24,277 nucleotides of DNA. Source: an uncultured Lachnospiraceae bacterium. Its GTDB lineage: Bacteria; Bacillota; Clostridia; Lachnospirales; Lachnospiraceae. The position numbers and the translations under genes are program-made. Within the stretch, counting starts at the first letter, position 1, and each line of letters starts with the position of its first letter. The notes under the pieces were generated by a model that made no database searches, was not told the DNA's origin, and saw nothing but the letters and a program-made list of their open reading frames with translations. Location of the stretch: positions 1-24,277 of the forward strand of contig CADCOU010000010.1 in the NCBI GenBank assembly GCA_902803155.1. The letters are read 5' to 3'. Below are positions 15,212-21,449 of this stretch, piece by piece.

Positions 15212-16303
15212 ATGGAGCTGAATCTGAGAAAAGACGCATATTATGACGCGCTGTCTCTTGGTGAGATCATGCTGAGACTGGATCCGGGCGAGGGCCGGAT
15301 CCGTACGACCAGGACATTTCAGGTATGGGAAGGCGGCGGAGAATACAATGTCGTGCGCGGCCTTCGCAGATGTTTCGGCATGCGGACGGGAACGATCACC
15401 GCCTTTGCGGATAATGAGGTGGGGCATCTGGTCGAAGATCTGATCCTGCAGGGCGGTGTGGATACTTCGCTGATCAAGTGGGTGAAGACTGACGGAATCG
15501 GCAGGGTTTGCCGTAATGGGCTGAATTTTACAGAGAGAGGTTTCGGTATACGCGGAGCGATCGGCTGCTCGGACCGGGCCAACACCGCAATTTCAAAGAT
15601 GAGGCCGTCGGATTTTGATTTTGAGTACATCTTCGGAGAGCTGGGGACAAAATGGCTGCATACAGGCGGGATCTACGCCGCGCTTTCAGAGGAGTCCTGT
15701 GAGACAGTCATTGCCGCGATCAAAACCGCCAAGAAATACGGAACAATTGTGTCCTATGATCTGAATTACCGTCCATCCATGTGGAGCGCTATCGGCGGAA
15801 AGGAAAAAGCGCAGGAAGTAAACAAAGAAATTGCAAAATATGTAGATGTAATGATCGGGAATGAGGAAGACTTTACAGCATGTCTCGGACTGGAAGCAGA
15901 AGGAAATGATGAGAGTCTGAAAGAACTGAATCTGGACGGTTACTTCAAGATGATCGGGGAAGCAGCAAAACAGTATCCCAATTTCAAGGTGATCGCAACC
16001 ACGCTGCGAACAGTCCGAAGCGCGACGATCAACGACTGGAAGGCGATCTGCCGGGCAGATGGTCAGGTATATATGTCCAAGGAATACAATGGGATGGAGG
16101 TCCTGGATCGTGTCGGAGGAGGGGACTCCTTTGCATCCGGCCTGATCTACGGGCTGATGACGACAGGTGATCCGCAGACTGCAGTGGATTATGGTGCAGC
16201 ACACGGGGCGCTGGCGATGACAACGCCCGGCGACACATCCATGGCAACGGCGGCGGAGGTAATAGCTATCGCCGGCGGAGCAGGCGCAAGAGTAAAGAGG
16301 TAA
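15212..16303 (+). CDS. kdgK: PfkB-family sugar kinase, probably 2-keto-3-deoxygluconate kinase
   Basis: 363 residues, with GGAGGAGGAA 8 nt before ATG 15212. It shows the PfkB N-terminal double glycine region (EGGGEYNVVRGL, about 40-51) and the C-terminal active site DRVGGGDSF, with catalytic Asp305. The usual GAGD is changed to GGGD. It belongs to a longer-than-usual branch of sugar kinases, recognised by RNGLNFTERGFGIRGA, that I associate with KDPG aldolase genes. It would phosphorylate KDG to KDPG for the aldolase encoded just before it. It is the last gene of the operon. Another 2-keto-3-deoxy or related sugar acid is possible. Confidence 0.82.
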   Translation: MELNLRKDAYYDALSLGEIMLRLDPGEGRIRTTRTFQVWEGGGEYNVVRGLRRCFGMRTGTITAFADNEVGHLVEDLILQGGVDTSLIKWVKTDGIGRVCRNGLNFTERGFGIRGAIGCSDRANTAISKMRPSDFDFEYIFGELGTKWLHTGGIYAALSEESCETVIAAIKTAKKYGTIVSYDLNYRPSMWSAIGGKEKAQEVNKEIAKYVDVMIGNEEDFTACLGLEAEGNDESLKELNLDGYFKMIGEAAKQYPNFKVIATTLRTVRSATINDWKAICRADGQVYMSKEYNGMEVLDRVGGGDSFASGLIYGLMTTGDPQTAVDYGAAHGALAMTTPGDTSMATAAEVIAIAGGAGARVKR

Positions 16304-16322
16304 CAAAAAACAGGAATAAATC

Positions 16323-16362
16323 AGCTGTGCCGGACTCCCGGGAGGGGGTCCGGCACAGTTTT
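16323..16362 (+). terminator. Rho-independent terminator of the importer/catabolic operon
   Basis: CTGTGCCGGAC (16325-16335) pairs perfectly with GTCCGGCACAG (16348-16358). The stem can extend inward by four pairs to a GGGA loop and is followed by TTTTAT. It lies in the 121-bp gap between the kinase gene and the convergent pyridoxal kinase gene. An A-run on the left side (16306-16311) would give a distant U-tract on the other strand, so it may also serve the leftward gene. Confidence 0.85.
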
Positions 16363-16424
16363 ATATATGGTAAGGATACAGTAAGCAGAACAGAAATGCT
16401 CCGGGCAGGTCAGCCAGGCTGCGG

Positions 16425-17261
16425 TCAGTTGTTTATTCTCTCCACCAGCTTCGGAAGTGTAACCTCGAAGTCGACGCCGTATGCATTGGTTCCCGGAGTC
16501 TTGTATGTATATTCGATCGTTTCCTTCGTATAGTCGCATGCGATTCGGAAAGCGTCCGAAAGCGTTTTTCCACGGGTCAGAGCGCCGACGACTACGGAGG
16601 AGAAGATGTCTCCGGTTCCGTGATAGCTGGTCGGGACCCTATCGGTATAGTACTCAAAAGTCTCGCCCGTTTCACTGTTCAGCCCCATAACACCGATCTG
16701 GTCCGGCCTGAAGGAAACGCCTGTGAGGACTACATATTTCGGACCGAGCTGCGACAGTGCCTTCAGCATGTCCATGATATAGGAACGATCGTATTCCGTT
16801 TTATACGGAAGGCCGGTCATGAAAGAAGCTTCCGTCAGATTCGGAACGATCAGGTCTGCCTTGCTGCAGAGTTTCGTATTCTCTTTTGCGTAAGCCTCGT
16901 CAAATGCCGGATAGAGCTTTCCGTTGTCGGCCATGACCGGATCGACTACGATCAGGTTGTCTTTCGTCTTAAAATCATCGAAGAACTTTGACACGAGACT
17001 GATCTGTTCAAAAGATCCCAGATATCCGGTGTAAATCGCGTCAAAGGCAATATTCTCGTTTTTCCAGTGCTGTGCGATCGGAGCGATCTGGTCGGTCAGA
17101 TCTTTGCAGGTAAACCCCTGGAACATAGTGTGCGTGGACAGGACTGCTGTCGGAAGGATCGCCGTTTCGACTCCCATCGCGGAAATGATCGGAAGTGCGA
17201 CGGTCAGAGAACATTTGCCGACACAGGAGATATCCTGGATCGTAACGATGCGCTTTATCAT
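16425..17261 (-). CDS. Pyridoxal/pyridoxamine kinase (PdxY/PdxK family)
   Basis: 278 residues with AAGGAGG 7 nt upstream of ATG 17261. It has the vitamin B6 kinase N-terminus (TIQDISCVGKCSLTVALPI), the VVDPVMAD segment and the active site YHGTGDIFSS, with catalytic Asp218. It phosphorylates pyridoxal, pyridoxine or pyridoxamine with ATP in PLP salvage. It is transcribed divergently from a MocR/PdxR-like regulator, the usual arrangement for regulated B6 salvage. The start region after the gene shows two TATAAT-like boxes on its strand but no good -35, as expected for an activator-dependent promoter. Confidence 0.9.
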   Translation of the reverse strand: MIKRIVTIQDISCVGKCSLTVALPIISAMGVETAILPTAVLSTHTMFQGFTCKDLTDQIAPIAQHWKNENIAFDAIYTGYLGSFEQISLVSKFFDDFKTKDNLIVVDPVMADNGKLYPAFDEAYAKENTKLCSKADLIVPNLTEASFMTGLPYKTEYDRSYIMDMLKALSQLGPKYVVLTGVSFRPDQIGVMGLNSETGETFEYYTDRVPTSYHGTGDIFSSVVVGALTRGKTLSDAFRIACDYTKETIEYTYKTPGTNAYGVDFEVTLPKLVERINN

Positions 17262-17280
17262 TCTGAAACCTCCTTAACGG

Positions 17281-17299
17281 TCTGCAGCAGATCTGCAGA
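17281..17299. promoter_or_regulatory. Operator-like inverted repeat TCTGCAG-n5-CTGCAGA in the pdxK/mocR divergent region
   Basis: Arms at 17281-17287 and 17293-17299; the same bases can be read as a direct repeat of TCTGCAG 11 bp apart. A further palindrome ATGGCCAT is at 17318-17325, and TATTAT (17330-17335) is a possible rightward -10. MocR/PdxR proteins commonly bind paired repeats between their own gene and the target, so these are candidates. Confidence 0.4.
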
Positions 17300-17387
17300 A
17301 TTTTCTTATCCCATTATATGGCCATGTGGTATTATAGAAATAGCCAGTTTCTGTTATTTTAACAAGACCAGATTGGAGCGCGGCAGT

Positions 17388-19049
17388 ATGCTTACCTATA
17401 ATTTCCAGGACCGGAGAAATGAGACACTGTATGAATATCTTTACAGAAAGATCCGCCAGGATATTCTGACCGGACAGCTGCGGCCAGGGGAACGTATGCC
17501 TTCCAGGCGGACCTTTGCGGCGAACCTCGGCGTATCGGTGATCACTGTGGAGACTGCCTATGACCAGCTTACGGCGGAAGGATATCTGACCGCGAAACCA
17601 AGAAGCGGATACTATGTGGAACAGATCGGACATTCCACGCTCATTCCGGAATACAGCAGACAGGGGGAGCCGGAAGGAACTGCCCGTCAGGACCGGTCCG
17701 GCGTGCAGGGAGAGGAGACGGACTATCCGGGGATCGATCTCTCACAGTCCGGGATATCACCTTCCATGTTTCCGTATCCGGTATGGTCAAGACTGATGCG
17801 CGAGATCCTGCGGACAAAGAGAGAAGAATTGCTTGCACGGTCCCCGGGAAACGGGATAAGAGAACTTCGGACAGCAATCGCCGGATTTCTTCTGCAGTAT
17901 CAGAACCTGAGGGTGGATCCGGAGCAGATTGTGATCGGAGCGGGAACAGAGTATCTGTACGGACTGCTGATCCGGCTTCTCGGATACGATAAGGTATATG
18001 CGGTGGAAACGCCCGGATACAGCAAGACGGAACGGATCTACGCAAGCAGCTCGGTCAGAGTGTGCAGCATTCCCATGGACAGATATGGTGTGGACGTAGA
18101 TCTGCTTCGTGAAAGCGGTGCAGATGTGATCCATATCTCACCGTCTCATCAGTTTCCTACAGGCATTACCATGCCGGTCAGCAGAAGGAGCGAACTGCTC
18201 GCCTGGAGCAAGGAGAATGGCAGGGAAGGCAGAAGATATATCATTGAAGACGATTACGATTCGGAGTTCCGGCTTGCGGGAAAACCCATACCGCCGCTGA
18301 TGGCGATCGACCGGTCTGTGAGCGTGATCTACCTGAATACATTTACCAAGAGCGTATCGCCTTCCATCCGGATCTCCTATATGGTGCTGCCGGCCGGACT
18401 GATGAAGGAATACAGGGAGAAACTCGGTTTCTGTTCCTGTACGGTTGCGAATTTCGAACAGTATATCCTGGCGGAGTTTATCAGGCAGGGATACTTTGAA
18501 AAGCATATTAACCGGATGCGGAATTACTACAGACAGAAGAGAGACCGCCTCCTCGGAGCCTTGAAGAGAAGTGAACTGGGGAGATACGTGAAGGTTATAG
18601 GAGCCGATGCCGGCCTCCATTTTCTGATGGAGGTGGAGACGGGGTCGGGAGAAGAAGAACTGACAGAGCGAGCGGAGAACCAGAGGATCCGGATCTACGG
18701 CCTGCGTCATTATGGGTCATCCGTGTCCGCCGCTGCGGGGACGGAGGTCTCCGGAACGATTGATGCCGGGGTGCCGGACCCCGGAACGATCCCATCGGAG
18801 AAGTTCCGGTCAGGCGGGAAAAACCTGCCGCGGATGGTTGTCAATTACTCCGGACTGACGGATGAACAGATTGATGAGCTTCCGGAGCTGCTGATGAAGG
18901 CCTGGTTTCCTACAGCAGCTGCTCCATCTCGGATAACAGACGTATCTGTGTCCGGGCCCGCTCAAGATTGTGCGCGGGACGTGCAGTCTTGTAATACACG
19001 TCACCGTTCAGGTAATCGGCAAGGAAACGAAGTGCCTGTTCGTAAGTGA
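17388..19049 (+). CDS. MocR/GntR-type transcriptional regulator with aminotransferase-like domain (PdxR-like), extended C-terminus
   Basis: 553 residues from ATG 17388 (GGAG 9 nt upstream); earlier in-frame starts lie inside the divergent pdxK gene. A GntR winged helix (about residues 9-75, with GERMPSRRTFAANLGVS) is joined by a linker to a fold-type I aminotransferase-like domain. That domain contains SPSHQFPTGITMP and the PLP lysine Lys321 in NTFTKSVSPSIR. PdxR members use PLP as the sensed ligand to control B6 genes, which fits the divergent pyridoxal kinase. Two oddities: a Gly/Ser/Pro-rich insertion of about 38 residues near 18715-18830, and a 46-residue tail beyond the usual end (AWF), read antisense through the 3' end of the convergent kinase gene. 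The usual length is near 470. Confidence 0.88.
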   Translation: MLTYNFQDRRNETLYEYLYRKIRQDILTGQLRPGERMPSRRTFAANLGVSVITVETAYDQLTAEGYLTAKPRSGYYVEQIGHSTLIPEYSRQGEPEGTARQDRSGVQGEETDYPGIDLSQSGISPSMFPYPVWSRLMREILRTKREELLARSPGNGIRELRTAIAGFLLQYQNLRVDPEQIVIGAGTEYLYGLLIRLLGYDKVYAVETPGYSKTERIYASSSVRVCSIPMDRYGVDVDLLRESGADVIHISPSHQFPTGITMPVSRRSELLAWSKENGREGRRYIIEDDYDSEFRLAGKPIPPLMAIDRSVSVIYLNTFTKSVSPSIRISYMVLPAGLMKEYREKLGFCSCTVANFEQYILAEFIRQGYFEKHINRMRNYYRQKRDRLLGALKRSELGRYVKVIGADAGLHFLMEVETGSGEEELTERAENQRIRIYGLRHYGSSVSAAAGTEVSGTIDAGVPDPGTIPSEKFRSGGKNLPRMVVNYSGLTDEQIDELPELLMKAWFPTAAAPSRITDVSVSGPAQDCARDVQSCNTRHRSGNRQGNEVPVRK

Positions 19050-19995
19050 TCACCATGGCACCGTCCGGCAGCATCTGCAGCTCAGAATCCGTCAGGGCGC
19101 CCTGACAGCCTTCGATATAGCCCTGGCGGTACACTTCATACAGATGCCGGTCAAAATGAACCTTATCCAGGTCCGGTTCGTCTTCCGCTGCGGTCGAAGC
19201 GCCGAAACGGATGGCGTCTCCGAAATCGGTAACCGACAGGCCGCTCATCACGGTATCCAGATCGATCACGCAGAGCCACTTCCCGGTTTCCCGGTCGATC
19301 ATCACATTATTCAGCTTCGTGTCATTGTGGGTTACCCGGAGAGGAAGATGTCCCGCGGCGGCTGCCTGTGTGAGGCGGCCTGCCAGGTCTCCCCGCGATC
19401 TCAGGAATCCGATCTCCTCCGCTGCGCTTTCTGCCCGTCCGACGGGATCCCTTTCCACGGTGTCCAGGAACTGTCTCAGACGGACCGGTGTATTGTGGAA
19501 ATCCGGAATGGTTTCATACAGGCTCTGCGCCGGATAGTCGGAGAGAAGATGCTGGAAGTTCCCGAACGCCACGGCGCTCTGATAGAAGATATCTTCAGTC
19601 TCTGCCCTTTCATAGCAGACAGCGTCCCGGATAAAGCGGTATGCACGCCAGCATTCACCGTCCTCATCCACGTAACAGGGCTGCCCGTCCAGCGTGCGGA
19701 TGACATCCAGTACCCGCCTTTCCGGGTCCAGGCCGGCGTCCTCCAGCCGGAGACGGATCCAGCCGGTCACGCCCAGGACATTTTCCATGACCTGTACAGG
19801 GTTTCGGAACACAGTTGAATTGATCTTCTGCAGGACAAAGATTCTTTCCTGCAGCGGAGCTTCCGGAGCATTTATCGTGACGCGGAAGGTGTCATTGATG
19901 TGCCCGTTTCCGAAAGGTACACAGACAGGGTCGGAATCCCTTCCTGTAAATGCTTCCGCGATCTTCTTTATCCGGTCTTCGTTCAAAGCTGTCAT
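18910..19995 (-). CDS. nahK: N-acetylhexosamine 1-kinase (NahK-like phosphotransferase)
   Basis: 361 residues in the APH/choline-kinase fold; AGGGAG lies 9 nt before ATG 19995. The match to bifidobacterial NahK as I remember it is strong through the protein: FGNGHINDTF near the start, catalytic VTHNDTKLNN (Asp225), IDLDTVM (244-250), DFGDAIRFGAS (257-267) and RFLADYLNGDVYY near the end. NahK phosphorylates GlcNAc or GalNAc at C1, a salvage step for host-glycan amino sugars. No lacto-N-biose phosphorylase or epimerase is next to it here, so its sugar supply comes from elsewhere. Its 3' end overlaps the convergent MocR frame by 140 bp. Confidence 0.88.
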   Translation of the reverse strand: MTALNEDRIKKIAEAFTGRDSDPVCVPFGNGHINDTFRVTINAPEAPLQERIFVLQKINSTVFRNPVQVMENVLGVTGWIRLRLEDAGLDPERRVLDVIRTLDGQPCYVDEDGECWRAYRFIRDAVCYERAETEDIFYQSAVAFGNFQHLLSDYPAQSLYETIPDFHNTPVRLRQFLDTVERDPVGRAESAAEEIGFLRSRGDLAGRLTQAAAAGHLPLRVTHNDTKLNNVMIDRETGKWLCVIDLDTVMSGLSVTDFGDAIRFGASTAAEDEPDLDKVHFDRHLYEVYRQGYIEGCQGALTDSELQMLPDGAMVITYEQALRFLADYLNGDVYYKTARPAHNLERARTQIRLLSEMEQLL

Positions 19996-20044
19996 TTTCC
20001 GTTTCTCCCTGACAATCTAAGGTTCTGCCGGCAAACACAGAAAA

Positions 20045-20073
20045 ATTGTAGAACAGGCACATTTCGCTGTCAA
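20045..20073 (-). promoter_or_regulatory. Promoter of the nahK-like gene
   Basis: On the minus strand TTGACA (20073-20068), 17 nt, TACAAT (20050-20045). The leader to the start codon would be about 45 nt. It lies back to back with the aldolase promoter, the two -35 boxes about 30 bp apart. Confidence 0.8.
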
Positions 20074-20103
20074 CAATTTGCTATTTACTGTAGTGCAAGC
20101 GTA

Positions 20104-20132
20104 TTGCGCAGGGAGCTAAAAACCGTTATAAT
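20104..20132 (+). promoter_or_regulatory. Promoter of the fructose-bisphosphate aldolase gene
   Basis: TTGCGC at 20104-20109, a 17-nt spacer, and a perfect TATAAT at 20127-20132. The leader is about 65 nt and ends in AAGGAAGGAA before the start codon. Confidence 0.8.
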
Positions 20133-20205
20133 TTTATGTAGCAGTCCGGCATATGCCGGCAGATTTCCTGAAGTTTACACAGCTTACAGAAAGGAAGGAA
20201 CCATT

Positions 20206-21147
20206 ATGGCATTAGTTACCACCACTGAGATGTTCAAGAAGGCATACGAAGGCGGATACGCAATCGGCGCGTTCAACATCAATAACATGGAGATCGTACA
20301 GGGTATTACCGAGGCAGCGCACGAACTCAATTCTCCGGTCATCCTTCAGGCATCGAAGGGTGCAAGGGCATATGCAAATTCCGTATATCTGGTAAAGCTT
20401 GTCGAAGGCGCTCTGGCACTGTATCCGGATCTTCCGGTTGCACTGCATCTGGACCACGGCCCGGATTTCGAGACCTGCAAGGACTGCATTGACAACGGAT
20501 TCACTTCTGTCATGATCGATGCTTCCTCCAAGCCGTTTGAAGAGAATATCGAGATCACCAGGAAGGTCGTTGAGTACGCGCATGCGCACGGCGTAGTCGT
20601 TGAGGCTGAGCTGGGTACTCTTGCAGGCATCGAGGACGAAGTACAGGTATCCGCAGAGGATTCCTCCTACACCAATCCGGATGACGTGGAAGAGTTCGTC
20701 GGCAAGACAGGCGTTGACTCTCTGGCGATCGCAATCGGAACCAGCCACGGTGCTTATAAGTTCAAACCGGGCACGAAGCCGCAGCTTCGCTTCGACATCC
20801 TTGACGAAGTCGTCAAGAGACTGCCGGGCTTCCCGATCGTTCTGCACGGAGCTTCCTCCGTACCGCAGGAATACGTAAAGATCATCAACGAGCACGGCGG
20901 CGCCCTGAAGGATGCCATCGGCGTTCCGGAAGATCAGCTTCGCGAAGCGGCACGCAGCGCAGTCTGCAAGATAAACATCGACTCTGACCTCCGTCTCGGC
21001 ATGACCGCAGGCGTCCGCACCGTATTCGCAGAGAATCCGGCAGCGTTCGATCCGCGTGAATATCTGAAGATCGGCCGCCAGAACGTGAAGGATATCGTTG
21101 CTCACAAGATCAAAGATGTCCTCGGCAGCGAAGGCGCAGCTCTGTAA
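20206..21147 (+). CDS. fba: Class II fructose-1,6-bisphosphate aldolase
   Basis: 313 residues from ATG 20206, preceded by GGAAGGAA; the longer frame overlaps the promoter and nahK. Zinc and catalytic residues of class II aldolases are visible: Asp83 and His84 in HLDHG, Glu135 in VEAELG, His181 in TSHGAYK, His214 in VLHGAS, and the substrate-binding NIDSD (257-261). It splits fructose-1,6-bisphosphate into DHAP and glyceraldehyde-3-phosphate in glycolysis. Tagatose-bisphosphate aldolases (KbaY/GatY) share this fold, but the single-gene setting and strong promoter favour a housekeeping Fba. Confidence 0.9.
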   Translation: MALVTTTEMFKKAYEGGYAIGAFNINNMEIVQGITEAAHELNSPVILQASKGARAYANSVYLVKLVEGALALYPDLPVALHLDHGPDFETCKDCIDNGFTSVMIDASSKPFEENIEITRKVVEYAHAHGVVVEAELGTLAGIEDEVQVSAEDSSYTNPDDVEEFVGKTGVDSLAIAIGTSHGAYKFKPGTKPQLRFDILDEVVKRLPGFPIVLHGASSVPQEYVKIINEHGGALKDAIGVPEDQLREAARSAVCKINIDSDLRLGMTAGVRTVFAENPAAFDPREYLKIGRQNVKDIVAHKIKDVLGSEGAAL

Positions 21148-21248
21148 GACAGAGTAAAAAATGAACGTCCCCGGCATGTCTGTACTGACGTATCCGGCGG
21201 CGGGATGGTCCGGCAGCAGCAATGACCGGACTGAAGCAGAATGACAGA

Positions 21249-21290
21249 GAGGCATCTGCGGATCCGGGAGGGTTCTCAGATGCCTCCTTT
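21249..21290 (+). terminator. Probable terminator after fba
   Basis: GAGGCATCTG (21249-21258) pairs perfectly with CAGATGCCTC (21277-21286), with an 18-nt loop and a weak CTTT tail. It sits about 100 bp after the aldolase stop. A small stem, GTCCGG/CCGGAC (21208-21231), comes before it. Confidence 0.55.
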
Positions 21291-21392
21291 CATGGTATGA
21301 TGGCAACGCTGTATCCGTATCGAAATGCGGACTGGCAGAACTGGGATCCGAAGATATGAGAGGCTGGCCGTAGAAAGCGGGCAGAACTCAAA

Positions 21393-21449
21393 ATGAAGAA
21401 AAGTCCGCCATTTGTGCGGCAGTGCGAGGACTATTATGAGACTTTATGA
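21393..21449 (+). CDS. Possible 18-codon upstream ORF overlapping the hydratase start
   Basis: ATG 21393 opens an 18-codon frame ([18 protein letters not shown]) that ends 11 nt inside the hydratase gene. It has no clear ribosome binding site of its own. It could couple or damp translation of the next gene, but a chance frame is quite likely. Confidence 0.2.
   Translation: MKKSPPFVRQCEDYYETL

Noticed and set aside
14435..15427. Long open frame on the minus strand (330 codons) over the aminotransferase end and KDPG aldolase
   Set aside because: It is antisense to genes with clear catalytic motifs, its product is rich in Cys, His and Arg without a recognisable domain, and it has no ribosome binding site.
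21277..21307. Promoter for the hydratase gene (TTCTCA 21273-21278 region with TATGAT near 21296)
   Set aside because: The -35 is poor and overlaps the terminator stem; I could not support it beyond chance.
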